Shown: piece by piece, positions 35,942 to 47,391 of the stretch
How the letters are laid out: each line of letters starts with the position of its first letter
How positions within the stretch are numbered: position 1 is the first letter of the stretch
Source: Lantana camara
Taxonomy: Eukaryota; Streptophyta; Magnoliopsida; Lamiales; Verbenaceae
Reading direction: 5' to 3'
Length of the DNA: 64,000 nucleotides
Assembly: GCA_037501455.1 (NCBI GenBank)
Contig: CM074857.1
Coordinates: 121,135,501-121,199,500, forward strand
Notes under the pieces: generated by a model
What the model was told of the DNA's origin: nothing
The model's database searches: none
The model's input: the letters and a program-made list of their open reading frames with translations, nothing else
Program-made: the position numbers and the translations under genes

Positions 35942-38795
35942 TCAAGCGGCTGGAGCAACGTCTTCATCAACGATCACCAGTATATTCTGGGCCACGGGGC
36001 CATGAACTGGGCCCTCAGGCTCTTGCGGTTGGGCTTGGGGATCGTCGGGCTCATTGGCACCAGGAACGGGGGCGTTAGCACCCTCAGCAGCTGGGATAGG
36101 GGCATCCTCCACGATGGGCGCTTGTGGTTCATCTTCAGGCGGGTCATTTTGAGCGGATGAAGCAGCATCTCCTGACGGATGAGAGTCCGTGTATTCATCT
36201 TGTATAAGTTTCACCAAGAAATCATACTCCAACTCAGCAATGGTGTCCGCAGGGTCATTGAGATCTTCATCCTCTTCCTCACAGCGCTTGTTGAACATGA
36301 GCCCTGTGCCCTCTGCTCCCCTCATAGCTGGGTCAGTCAGCCCCTTATGGATGCCCTGCTCAACGGCCAAGTTGAAGGCATTCTGGGCCTCATCCAGGCA
36401 GTGCAACGAGGCTGCGAAGTTAAAGGCTTTCGAGTGGCAGAATTTGATGAGGGCCTCCTTGTTCGCACGTTCCAGACTCTGAGGCCACTCGTTCATGGTG
36501 TCGTTGAATTTCCTCTCAGCCTCCAGAGCCCTCGCCTTCCAGCTTTCCCGCTCGGTCTCCGCCTTCTTGCAGCGCTCGTTAGCCTGGGCCAACTGGTCGC
36601 TCAAGCTGCTTCGAGCGCTCTCCACAACCTGAAAATCCTCCTTCAGTTTTCCCAGCTCCTCCTCCGTTTTATTGTACAAATCCCTGAGGGATTCATACTT
36701 TGCAATTTCTGCGTCCAGCTCCGATTGAATCTGGGTCGGGTCGTTCGAGCGGGCCATCTTCTTGTACTTGGCCTTGCGCTCGGCATAAATGGAGGCTCGC
36801 ATTTGCACATTTCGGAGCCGGGGAAGAACTTGCTGCATAGGTTGGAGAAAAGGGAAGTGTTAGCCAAAAAAATGCTAACTTACAGAAATTAGCAAAGAAA
36901 GCAAGGAGTGAAGACTTACGGAAATTAAGGCGTGGGCCGCGTCGTAGGTCACTTTCTCCACAGACTCACTGAAGAGATGCCGGTGATCCGCCGAGAACTG
37001 GGCCTTGCTGTAGAGATTCTCGGTGACGGCTTGAGCGAGCGTGCCAGGCCTCAGCAGAACTGGCCCACCATCGGGGGCACCTGTGTAGTCCTTGTCCCCT
37101 CGTCGGGAGAACTCCCATAAATGTTCCTCCTCTGAAGAGGAAGTTTCTCCCTCGCCCTTGGGGCCCTCGGCCACCTGCTTGCCCCTGCCTTTTATTGCCA
37201 CTGAATCAGGCATCCTCTTCCTCTTGCGGGAAGGCCTACTGGCGCTCGGTGGGGCCTCGGTTATTGATAAGGTGGTTATTGGCCTCGTTTGTTCTGCAGC
37301 CAGAGGGGGTTGAACGTCTCCCGCTCTCTCTGTAGTCAACCGCCTCCTGGTCTCTCTGTTGGCCAGTCTACTCTCCCCTCGGCCACGAGGGGGTTGAACC
37401 TCTGGAATAGCGCTCGAACTGGCGGCCTGACTACCGCTACGAGCGTCTCCACGATTGCTACGATTGCGAGGGCGCTGTTGCTCGCGCTGTTGGTCCCCTT
37501 GCTGGGCTTGATTCCTGTTGGCATGAGCAAAGCGAGCGGCTTGTCTGATTCCTCCGGCCATCTCTATTATAGCAACTCCTGCAAAAAGGGAAAGTACAAG
37601 GGTTATAAATCCTTAAACAGAATTATTAAGTGTGCAAATTACAAGTACAAAGATGCAGTTAGTATTCCTATCTAAAGGTTAGCGCCCTAAGAATCTAACC
37701 ATCTCTCTCTATATCCCGAGCCGGAGGGTTGTCAAGGAAATAGGGATCGTTAGAGAGGCCACACAGGAACATGAGCTCCTCGTCATCTATCCAATCTTTC
37801 GCTTGAATAAGGTGGCCCTCGTCCCTCAGGGTTGCTGCCAGGCTCTTGGCCCAATCTTTAGGGAGTGCGGGTTGCAAGCGGCTCTTTGCAAACGAGCCCC
37901 ATTGCTTGGGCACCCCAAAGCCCTCTTCTGTTGGGGCCTTGACGAATATAAACTTCTCCTTCCAATTGGGGCCATAGGTGCTCGAGGGCGAGTTGATCAG
38001 TTTCATATGAGCCTTCGCCTGAACATAGTAAAAACCAGCCTCGGAAGATGAACGAGATGAGCTGACTACTTGAAAGAGGGCGTTGAAGTTCCGCAAGAAG
38101 GGCTCGTAGCCCATGCTCCTCATCAGAATCACAAAGCAGGTAAAGAGAGCCAAGCCGTTGGGCACGATTTGTGATTGACAGAGGCCCCCAGATCATTCAA
38201 CAAGTGAGCCATCGAGATCTAGACAGGGAACCTCAAGCCTCCTGAACTCACTGTGGCCACGTATACAGCCATTTCGCCTGGAGGCGGATTGTTGGCCCGC
38301 TCATGGCTTTCTGGAATTCTCCATGTATAGCGCTCGTCCCAGTAGATAGGAGCCAACACCGTCTTCACTTCTCCCAAAGTAACTGTGCTGGGAGTCTCCT
38401 CAGGAGTGCGCTCGGTGGCCTGGTAGCCTGATCCTTCACCCTCGTTAGGCCCTTGGGATTTCTTGGATTTCTTGCTTTTTCCTTTATTACAGGCTCTTTC
38501 TGAAGGCCCTGTTATGACTTCAGCCACTGGAAGCGGGGTTGCGACGGCCACCGTCACAGTATGGCGGTGAGGGTGAGTGGCACTGAGTTATGGGGAGAGT
38601 AACCCCTTGCCTTTCTGCCTCCATTACTAGATTCATCTCCTCGAAGAGAGGATCCACTCCACCTGGATTCCTATCCTCCTTGGCCATCACTGCCGCCCTC
38701 AACTCCTCGTCTCTGGGGGAATTGGGGGAAGATGAACTCTCAGTGGCCATTTCATGGATTTCACGGGCGAATTCCTCAACGTGTTGGTCAGCCAT
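35942..38795 (-). pseudogene. Antisense spliced gene of element 2 (broken)
   Basis: Opposite to gag-pol. Exon 1 38795-37700, exon 2 37578-36920, exon 3 36832-35942, with GT-AG introns of 121 and 87 bp in the same phases (1 and 0) as element 3. Exon 1 is broken by a frameshift near 38540, a TAG at 38221-38219 and another frameshift near 38165-38215. Exons 2 and 3 stay open across both junctions. Exon 1 carries the RFP...PNG...F segment that resembles the Pfam 'putative gypsy type transposon' family, exon 2 a basic KRKRMPD motif, and exon 3 a coiled coil and an acidic Pro-rich tail. Function unknown. Confidence 0.8.
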
Positions 38796-39088
38796 GGCAG
38801 AGGCTGAGATTTGGGAGAGATTTAATCTGGGTTAGAGAATGGGAGTCTTCTAGAAAGAAATTAGGATTCCCTAAAGGAGTAAAACCTAAGGGATTACAAA
38901 GTCCTAAAGTCCAAATCTAAAGTTAGCAGAGTTAGAAAATTACGCTGGAAGTTTACCTTGAAAGTTTCTGAGAAAATCTGGGAGAGAGGTTGAAGATGCT
39001 CTAAGAACTGGTGTGCGAGAGAATTCTTTTTGCAAAGGATGCTTGGAAGTTCAGAATGCGTAAAGAGTAGCAAGATTTCAGAATCCCG

Positions 39089-39097
39089 TACTTATAG
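39089..39097 (-). promoter_or_regulatory. Candidate antisense TATA box, element 2
   Basis: The minus strand reads CTATAAGTA about 298 bp upstream of the antisense ATG at 38795. A similar motif with similar following bases sits about 292 bp upstream of the antisense ATG of element 3 (61299-61305). Confidence 0.5.
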
Positions 39098-39420
39098 GGA
39101 TGGGAGTTGGTACCTTTTTCGGCAATGAATTCAAAATGGTAATCATTTCCCGCCTAGGAAACTGCCCACTTTATGGAACCGTCACATGCTTCCCGATGCT
39201 CACGTGCCCCACGCGCGCCTGCATTTATTGCTCTGACGTTTCGGATACTCAAGAATAGTACAACGCTCAGTGCAGAAGCATTACGAGCGGCCAGTTGAAA
39301 AGACCGCATTAATGGCACAATCAGAGGAAAAATTGCTCAACACGCCAAGTCCTATACGAGTGTTACATGCGCAAGATAGAACGTGTCAAAATTCTACAGT
39401 CTTTATCACTAAGGACTACA

Positions 39421-39436
39421 GAATTGGGGGGCAAAA
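39421..39436 (+). other. Polypurine tract, element 2
   Basis: GAATTGGGGGGCAAAA directly abuts the 3' LTR; it primes plus-strand DNA synthesis. Confidence 0.85.
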
Positions 39437-40217
39437 TGATGGGGTCAAAATACGATCGTCCCACGTTAGGACACGTGGCATCACCGAGATGATGACATCT
39501 GTCTTCCCAAGGTTGCACCCATCGGTGCACGAGCGCTAAGCCCAACGAGCGCTGTCACTCTCACGAGCGCCCTTCATACTGTATGATTGGCACGTCCACG
39601 TGCCAAGGGAGCCCTCTTCGAGCGTCACACTCCCTCAGAGTGGCCTCCCCTTCTGGCTCGTTACTTGAACTGGAGCCTTCATTCCCCCCAGCGGATATCT
39701 TGGCTTCCAATACTCCAGGTTGTCACGAGCGTGCTCTTAAGCCCTCGTTACCAACCACTCAAATGGCTCTCTGACACATCGTACATGCCCGCGCACCTGC
39801 CACTGTTGCCAGCACCAACTTTTGGCCGCTTTTGCAGAAGATTCCTCCTAGGTTTCTCTCTCATGGCGCCACGTGTTAGGGCAACATTCGGCCAGGACCA
39901 CTTGAGGCAAATGACCAAAGGGCCCTTGACCCTCAACTATAAATAGCTAAAGTCATCTTCTACACTGGTAAGCAATCTTCATCACTGAAACTGTGACTGA
40001 ACTTACGTTTCTCCTTCATACCTTGAACTGACTTGAGCGTCGGAGAGCCAAACTGGGTATCACCCCCAGTTCCCCCAGCTTGGCCTTCTGACTTTTATTG
40101 TGCTTGTCCCAACAGGTAGAACCCCCTTTCTCATTTCCGGCGAATCTCCGGCGGTTTCCTCCACAACTACAAATCGTAAAGTGATTGGATTCGGACCCTC
40201 ACATTCTGAACCCATCA
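39437..40217 (+). repeat. 3' LTR of element 2 (781 bp)
   Basis: Matches the 5' LTR except for two substitutions (GTCTCC/GTCTTC and CACCC/CACTC) and loss of one 33-bp unit between 16-bp direct repeats. Confidence 0.97.
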
Positions 40218-40449
40218 GATATAAAATACTTTGATTGATAAATTCAAAATGTAATGAAAATGATAAATGTAAAGGTCGAAGAAGAACTAAAAAAATCTTA
40301 TTTTCATAAAAAAATAATATACAATATAAAGATAAGTCAATCACATTATTTTTATCTAATTAAAAACTTCAAAAAAAACACAAAATTCCTCGTCATCAAA
40401 ATGTACAATAAAAAGTTAAACATTGTTATCAAATATATAATAGTATAGA

Positions 40450-40995
40450 TATAGATATAAATTTATTAAGTATTAATTTTAATTTTAAAAAATTAATTAA
40501 TTTGATGGAGTAATTTAGTTAATTTGTGTCAACTATATATATATTTAACTATTAATTTTAGATTTTAAAAAATTAATTAATTTGATGGAGTAATTTAAGA
40601 AACTTAATTAAGTCTCTGTATTTTGTAATGTTTGAATTTAAATTTGAAATTGTAGTATTTTTTATGGAAATTGTATCCGTGATTTAAGTAATTAGCCATT
40701 AAAATTAATTTAATAAATATATAAAAATATCAAATACATGCATATAATATTAACCTTACTTAATTAGTAGAAATATCAAAATTAATTCCATTCGGTCAAA
40801 CTTGCCCGAGATTAATTATTTTCCTTAGTTACTACTTTTTTTTTTTTACTTATTTTCATAAAAAAAATAATATACAGATAAACCAATCACATTTTTTCTA
40901 TCTAATTAAAAACTTCAAAAAAACCACAAAATTCCACGTCATCAAAATGTACAATAAAAAGTCAAACATCGTTATCAAATATATAATAGTATAGA
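40450..40995 (-). repeat. Second Helitron 5' end and ~85-bp direct repeat
   Basis: About 150 bp at 40846-40995 nearly repeats the 5' terminal region at 40300-40449, both ending (plus strand) in AATAGTATAGA followed by T. Between them, a stretch with AATTAATTTGATGGAGTAAT occurs twice (about 40490 and 40575). The 3' end for this second copy was not found. Confidence 0.6.
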
Positions 40996-41497
40996 TTATA
41001 TCTCGAAATAGGGAGTTAAATGCAATTATTTAGATCTCCAAGATAAGAAATATAATAATTGATTTTAATAAAAGTGGATCTTTTCTATTATTTTTTTAAT
41101 CAGAGGATAGATGTATAATAATAGCCTATTTTAATACTAATTATTTATAATATATAAGACTAAAACTAGTAGTATGATCAAATATGGCAGTGGATCAGGG
41201 TGTTCTGCCATTAGCCAATATTTATTCTGAGACCTCTCTTTTGAGTTTTGACCAAATTTTACTCTCTTCTTATTTGGTGTCAGAAAATTTTGAATTAATT
41301 TTATTTCTTTCCCTCCTTTTTCTTTTTATATAAAAAGTAAAGGTGTGGAGATAGCAAGTGCCAACCAAGCTGGTTTCAGCAATACACTGAGATTGGCCAA
41401 GGTGAAAAATATTCTTGGAATATGCTTGAGAGGAATTGTGTACATAAACATTAGCATATGTAAATTAGGGCACAAAGAAAAGGTATTTAGGAATAAA
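40996..41497. other. Intergenic DNA, no gene recognised
   Basis: AT-rich. A short open frame running into the LINE fragment has no recognisable product. Confidence 0.5.
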
Positions 41498-41516
41498 CCA
41501 GGATGGGTACTAGAAT

Positions 41517-41962
41517 TTTTTATCTTTTCTAGCAATAGAGATGGACTAAAACTTCTTCAAAATCGAAATCCTAGTTCCAAATTTTACAATTTTTTTTGTA
41601 TCCATTGAATCAACCTTGTCAAAGTGTCTGTGAGACTATTTTCACCTCTTCTAAAATGTTTGAGGTTACGTTCCAATTAATTTTGTAAAAATATTCGACA
41701 ATCCTCCATAATAACTCCCAGGGCATCTTTTGAGGTGTCCGTCTTCTTAACAAGATTGATGACGATTTCAGAAGAGTTACACTCTATTTCAAGCTGTTGG
41801 TATTTTCTTTCTTGTGCTAACTTTAGGCCCTTTCTCAATACTATTAGTTTCGTCGTAGTGATGTATGTGTCCAATTTATCGACAAAACCCACTAATCAAG
41901 TATTGTTTACGTCCCGTATAACTCCACCTACGGAAATTGACTTTGAATTCGTGTAAACGCTG
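41517..41962 (-). mobile_element. 5'-truncated LINE insertion (RNase H end)
   Basis: Flanked by a 19-bp TSD, CCAGGATGGGYACTAGAAT (41498-41516 and 41963-41981, one mismatch). The minus strand encodes an RNase H (RVT_3-like) domain: VGGVIRD near 41920, then KGLKLAQERKYQQLEIECNS near 41800. At least one internal stop follows VIRDVNNT. A short T run after the left TSD fits a poly-A tail. Confidence 0.8.
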
Positions 41963-41981
41963 CCAGGATGGGCACTAGAAT

Positions 41982-42955
41982 GATTTTGAACTCAAATTCA
42001 AATAATGATATGATTCAAAATTTAATATTTATCTCTTGATGCCACAACTATTTATTTTCACTGTATATTTTGTGATATTGATTTTTATTTTAATAATTTT
42101 ACATTGATTTGATTGAACCCAAATCTATTTCATACGAATACACGACCATATCTCCATTACCATTTTCTTTATTTTACTATGAATGAAGTGGGTTAGAAAT
42201 AACCGAATGAAGAGAGTAAATGTTAAAAATTGATCAAAGAAGTTGTGCACTATATTTTCCAATTAAAGTCAAATTAAATCTTAAAAATTTATTCCTTTTC
42301 TAATGACAGAGTAATTAATCAGCAAACAAATCTTCAGTAATTTTCTATATCAGGAAAAGAGGCAATCATGAAATCATATCTTAAAATATAATTTACTTTC
42401 CCTTTCTCTAAAAGCAGTAATTTTCAGTAAAAAATTTTGCAAATATAATGTCAGTGGCTTCAATGATTAAGTTCCTGCTTTCTTTAGTGCCAAAAAGAAA
42501 GCTCATAACAGTACTTCATTTTGGGTAATTTCACTTTTTTTTTTACTGTTTTGACAGTTTCAGGAAGTCAGAGAGATTCTTTAACCTGAAATGCTTTGGA
42601 AATTCAAATGAGATTAATTTAATGAGATTAATTTCTTTTCACCTTTGATTAAACTCTGAACCTATGAGAGCAAGCCAACAAATGGTCAATAGGTACAAAA
42701 CCGATAAAGTCCATATTCTTTGCTTCAAACCTCAAATTTTACCCATTTTTTTACATCCCCAATGCATATCAAGTTATCAACCACGTGTGAAATCTTTTTT
42801 AATATTAATTTTCTTTTCAATTATCTACGAATTTTTTTAATGCCCCATTCCCTCTTGTCTGGTCAAAGTAAAAGGCTTACAGAAAAAGGACAATCTAGGG
42901 AAAATGCATAAAAATGGATTTTGCACGATATTTTGTTATTTTTATATTTATTTAT
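41982..42955. other. Intergenic DNA, no gene recognised
   Basis: AT-rich, with no open frame or repeat that I can assign. Confidence 0.5.
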
Positions 42956-43217
42956 GGGTAAATTATTTTTCACTTCAACCTTTAAGTTGTTTTGTATTTT
43001 AATATTTAGCCTTTAAAATTTTATATTTTAATATTTAATCTTTAAATTTTGTTACACTTTAGTGTTTCGATCAATAAAAAAATGACACGTCTCATTTTTT
43101 TATTATCTGTATTTGAAATTGGGCACTTAAATTTACCAAAACTCAAAGATTGAATACTAAAATGTAAAATTTTAAAAATTGGGTATTAAAGTACGAAACA
43201 TCCCAAAAATTAGGATG
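42956..43217. repeat. Foldback repeat (MITE-like)
   Basis: The left half (TTTAAGTTGTTTTGTATTTT...) is imperfectly complementary to the right half (...TAAAGTACGAAACATCCCAA). About 260 bp, AT-rich, non-coding. Borders are approximate and no clear TSD is seen. Confidence 0.5.
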
Positions 43218-43227
43218 GAAAAAAAAT

Positions 43228-43722
43228 GGGTTAATTACAAATCCCCCCCCCCCCCCCCCCTTCCTTTGGCCCTTGGGGCGGATTGCCCCCTAACCTCGCT
43301 CATTTGACCCCTTTGAAAAAACTTTAACAAAATATATTTGTACGATGCTGATATCAAATGTGTTGATATGATATATCAAATTGAAGATCTCGACACAAGG
43401 AACACAACAATTGTATCGAAATCAAAATCCGACAACCGACGAAAAAGAAATCATCGGTCAAAGGTGACGCACGACAAACGAAGTGTTTGACGGCTAATAG
43501 GGTCGGATGGGGTATGAATTTTGTTCTCCTTGGAGAGACGAGCACGATGACGGTGGTCTTGGAATTTGGATCTTCATGTCGGAGGGGAAATCGATAGTCA
43601 AGCTTGGTCAAATGGGTCAAGTGAGCGATTTTTCAAAGGTTAGGGGGCAAATCGCCCGGATTCAAAGGTTAGGGGGCAATCCACCCCAGGGGCCAAAGGA
43701 CGGGGGGATTTGTAATTAACCC
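43228..43722. mobile_element. TIR element with poly-C subterminus (MITE-like)
   Basis: 495 bp with inverted ends: GGGTTAATTACAAATCCCCC left and its complement GGGGGATTTGTAATTAACCC right. Subterminal GGATTGCCCCCTAACCT blocks are also inverted, and one half carries an extra copy. The left TIR includes a run of about 20 C (about 43243-43262). Flanks are A-rich, so the TSD is uncertain. No transposase. Confidence 0.75.
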
Positions 43723-44290
43723 AAAAAAAATTAACCCTTTATTTATTGATTGGTGAAACTTTAATTTCTCACTCTTTCACTGACATGGTTAAAAGTTTGT
43801 TACTGATCGAGTAAATAATATCTGACACTTGTCCAAGTTTCTTGAACCTTCCTCTCAATTAAAAGAGATGAACCTACTATGCTTCATAAACTCCAATCTT
43901 TAATTTGAACTTCTTTTCTAGGAAATTGATAAAGTTCATTAATGATCAAAGTTATGAGTAACTTTATTGTAGCAACCTCAATCTTTAGTTATACTACATC
44001 GTTAAATTTATACCAAATGTACAGCTCTTGAATGAGCAATAAATTAAGAATAAAATCAAGTTTCTACAATAAGATGTAAAGAAAGAAAAATTGAGAACAT
44101 CGAAAAAATATATATATAAACATGGTTTCGAAATTTAATCTTTTAATTTATAAAAAATCAACGATGAGTAATGGGTATTCCTCACAGAATTCATTTTTAC
44201 TTAAAGATTTGAACACTACACATCTTTTGTAGGTGATTAAACATCTAATTAAACCTAACTCCATTCCAAACCACAACGGTAAAATCTTCT
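43723..44290. other. Intergenic DNA, no gene recognised
   Basis: AT-rich; nothing assignable. Confidence 0.5.
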
Positions 44291-44294
44291 AAAA

Positions 44295-44436
44295 CCTGCT
44301 CGTAGCTCAATTGATTTTCAAGGAGATAATTGAATATAAGATTTCAGAGTTTCGAATCCTGACAGTAACAATCTGAGATGTTTATCTAATGTGATAATTT
44401 CTTATACTTACCGAATATGAGATCGTTTTTTTTTTT
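44295..44436 (+). mobile_element. Candidate tRNA-derived SINE with T-tail
   Basis: A-box-like TAGCTCAATTG at about 44303 and B-box-like GTTTCGAATCC at about 44350, at tRNA-like spacing, with a T11 run at the 3' end. A different family from the poly-A SINEs nearby. No clear TSD. Confidence 0.5.
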
Positions 44437-45059
44437 AAATAAACTGAAATTTATCGTAATTTATCCTCTTTATAATCCTATCGAATCAGGATATAAGGAC
44501 ACCTAAAATGAGAACACCTAGAGTGAGATATTCTATCTTTTGAGTACAAAATAAAATCTTGTGAAACTCAAGTCCCACGTAGATGAAAACCACTAAAATT
44601 TGTGGTATCGAAATTCGAAAATGAGGTAAATTTAACGTTGGCAAAGTCCAAAGAGAAAAAGTAAAGAAAAACGAGGAAAGATGGAAATAAAAACTGACAG
44701 TGGCGAACACCCATAAAAAGAGAATATCACGTTATTCAAATGACCTCACCTCTTTGCCTCCCCTTCACGGTGTCCCAGATGGCACGAGCCTCACCTCAAT
44801 TTTCTATCACTATTTCCCTCACTTTTCCCTATGTCCTTAAATCCTACCAATATTATTTAACATATCCCTTCTGTTTCCCTACCGGGAAACAATCGGATAT
44901 GTATCAAATCTCTGAAATTATCCCATACAACTTGTTTCAATAAAATCCTCCATTCTCGTATCGAGTTTGATATTCGTATTCATATTATCTTATTTGTCAT
45001 ATCTCGGATTTATACAATGATTGTTGCATATAAGAATGGATGTAGATAATATTGAAATT
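44437..45059. other. Intergenic DNA, no gene recognised
   Basis: Open frames here have no recognisable product. Confidence 0.45.
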
Positions 45060-45076
45060 ATGTAATTTTGGGATAT

Positions 45077-45179
45077 TTTTTATTTTTTAACACACACCCT
45101 CCAAATGATCAGAGGAGTTTAAATTCACATCTTTACTTTCGAAATCAACCCTCAAACTATTTCGCCAACCTCTGTTGGC
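45077..45179 (-). mobile_element. tRNA-derived SINE, copy 2 (degenerate body)
   Basis: Same family as 5708-5819: the minus strand starts TGCCAACAGAGGTTGGCGAA and ends GTGTGTGTT plus A-rich. The TSD ATGTAATTTTGGGATAT is perfect (45060-45076, 45180-45196), yet the B box is damaged (no TTCGA core). Confidence 0.8.
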
Positions 45180-45491
45180 ATGTAATTTTGGGATATATAT
45201 CTTCTTTATTCTTACAAAATGGGATGGTACAAGAGCCCTTGTTGTGGTGCTTTTTACATAACCCTTCTGCATAAAAAAGAAGGGAAATAAAAGATAAAAA
45301 GTAAAAAGTCTCTTCGATAGCTCACTATTACAGACTCCGGGCTTACTATATACGGAGATCTATGTATTTCGATTTTGTTTCCGTAATTAAACTAAAATAT
45401 GAAAAGAAAGGAAAGAAATTAGAAACTTCTCGAGAAAGATAAAAGAAAAAGAAAACAAAAATTCTTTTCTTTTTAAATTTTTTTTTTTTTA

Positions 45492-47019
45492 TCAGAGTTT
45501 TTCTTTGAGGAGAGAAGCTAATCCGGTGACGACCACCTTATTCCCTCTCTCTAAACTCTTGGGTCTGACCGCCGGTAGCTGCCAAGTCATCGGCGGAGGA
45601 GTAGCCTCCTTCGCCGGCGATTTGGGTTCGTCCGATTTAGATTCCTCCGACGGATTCGAACTCGGAGTCATCTTTTCGCCGAAGATCAAATCCAATTCGC
45701 CCACTTCACATTCCGAGGCCTCTTCGGTTTCGGGCTGCGCCTCCGTGGGGTCCTCAACGGCGGCTGCGGGGTCTTTAGGTGGTGGGGTGGTCGGAATTAT
45801 CTCTGGCGGCGGCGTGATGCGGGTGTGGGGGCTGAGCCATTTGGATTTCATGTACTCGGATTTACGCCACGGCGCGATGTGCATGCCTTTCTTTTTAAGG
45901 CTCTGCCGGGCGGCCTCCGACGCGATGGAAACGATCTGAAGAAGACGATCTGATTTTCCGACGAAAATGTAAGGGAGACATTGAAGAATCGCCTTGTAAC
46001 TGCTCGTTGATCGGGCGATTTCGAACTCCGATCGGAAATCCACATCGATTAGTACCCTCTCGCCTTCGGTTATCACATCAATGTATTCGTATTCACCTGG
46101 ACATTTTTAAGAACAGATGCAACTCATCAATTTCAGATGCTTAATTGCCCAAATCATTCATCTTTGGATCTTGGATTCTGACATATATTTGAATTTTGAA
46201 TTAAATTGAAGAATCCATCATTAAGGCGTTTAATCATTTCCGGAACACACGAAACTGTTGAGAATCTGGTCTTTGAAGAAGTGAATGAAGGATACGATAT
46301 TAGCACAATCAAGCAGAGGTGAGAGTTAATTAATTACCAGCTGGAATAGAAGACGACTTTTCCCATTTGGATTTACAAATAGAGGCGTTATAACCAAGAG
46401 CAATTAGGCCATCGGTGACGATTTTCCTCAAATCGTCTTTCCTTTTGCAAGTTTTGTTGTTCTTTTCGACGATTTTCGAAGTGTCTGCCAATAGGTTTCT
46501 CTCCGCCACACTCGCACAGGGAATCAAACTCTAAAAAACCCAAAATAAGAGCTAAAATCAGATAATTAACCAAAAACTAAAGGACAAACATAAATCAGAA
46601 GGAGAACTCCTTACCTTGAGAGTATCGGAGGGGTCGCTAAAAGAAGAATTAGCCGATATTGAGTCAGAGAAGAAATCCAGCTCGTCGTCGGAGCTGTCGT
46701 TGCTGTTTCCGTTGAAGCAATTGCAGCGGTTCCGGCCGCATTTCGCCGCGGCCGCGGCGGATTGTTTCTCGTTGCTGTCTTCGATGAAATTCTGAACCAT
46801 TTTGTCCAAACAAACCGAACTCGGCTCAAACTCAGCTGCGGCAACACCGACGCCGACGTCCTTTTCTCCTCCGGCCGGCGGTTTGTCCGCCGATGAGTTC
46901 TTCAAAACACCGTTGAACGGCCGGTCAAAAAGCCGCTTCAGCCTAGATTTCAACACCGGCGGTTTCACGACGTCGCTCCGGATCGATTCGATCGGCTGGA
47001 TTCTCATCGGAAAAGGCAT
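45492..47019 (-). CDS. DUF506 family protein (plant PD-(D/E)XK-like)
   Basis: Exons 47019-46615, 46530-46338 and 46096-45492 with GT-AG introns of 84 and 241 bp; 1203 nt, 400 aa plus stop. N-terminus MPFPMRIQPIES. Then the family block VCLDKMVQNFIED (about residues 70-82), a cluster with RCNCFNG and SDDELDFF, then CASVAERNLLAD, RKIVTDGLIALGYNASICKS, and in exon 3 GEYEYIDVITEGERVLIDVD, the putative nuclease-fold core. KKKGMHIAPWRKSEYMKSKW follows. The tail is acidic and Pro-rich. Molecular function is not established; one Arabidopsis member has been linked to repression of root-hair growth under low phosphate. Reading frames join cleanly and no lesions are seen. Confidence 0.93.
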
Positions 47020-47391
47020 TTTGTATTTTTTAGGTATTAAACTCTACTGTCAGTCCTAATTACACCCTCTGTTCTCCTGTCAGGTTCAATTCAATACTCA
47101 GAGCTCTCGGAAAAACTTCTCTAGGCGGAAATTTTTACAAAAATTCCTCTAAAACTTCAATTCAAGTTACAAAAAAAAAAAAAAAAGCTGCCAGAATCAC
47201 TATTTCAAACCCTCCAACGAAACCAATCCAACCTCACATCATCCGATCACCACAATTTCCCCAGAAAACATCAACAGATCAGGCAAAAAACCTCAAAAAT
47301 ACTATATACTCGCAGAGAAAATGTAAGAAACGAAACAGCCTCTCTCTTTCTCCACCAAAAGGAAAAGCAATGAGATATTCGTAGCTTTCTG

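Larger units (their letters stand above)
27627..40217 (+). mobile_element. Complete Tat-lineage Ty3/Gypsy retrotransposon (element 2, 12.6 kb)
   Basis: LTRs at 27627-28440 and 39437-40217, TSD gatat (27622-27626, 40218-40222), PBS at 28445, PPT at 39421-39436. Order: gag, pol, a 99-bp tandem array, an antisense spliced gene, 3' LTR. The LTRs differ by 2 substitutions and one 33-bp indel, so insertion is recent. Gag-pol has several frameshifts and the antisense gene has stops, so this copy does not encode intact proteins as assembled. Confidence 0.97.
26408..40449 (-). mobile_element. Non-autonomous Helitron, split by two nested insertions
   Basis: On the minus strand the 3' end is a perfect 6-bp-stem hairpin (26420-26434, CCGTGC GAT GCACGG) and terminal CTAG (26411-26408) followed by T. 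The 5' end is TCTATACTATTATATATTTG beginning at 40449 after an A. Removing the MITE (26736-27125) and the Tat element (27627-40217) with their duplicated target sites leaves about 1.05 kb. No Rep/helicase is encoded. The insertion between A and T and the CTRR end fit Helitrons; assigning both ends to one element is inference. Confidence 0.6.

Noticed and set aside
45505..45939. 144-codon plus-strand open frame at the DUF506 locus
   Set aside because: It lies antisense to exon 3 of the DUF506 gene, has no recognisable domain and follows from that exon's codon bias.
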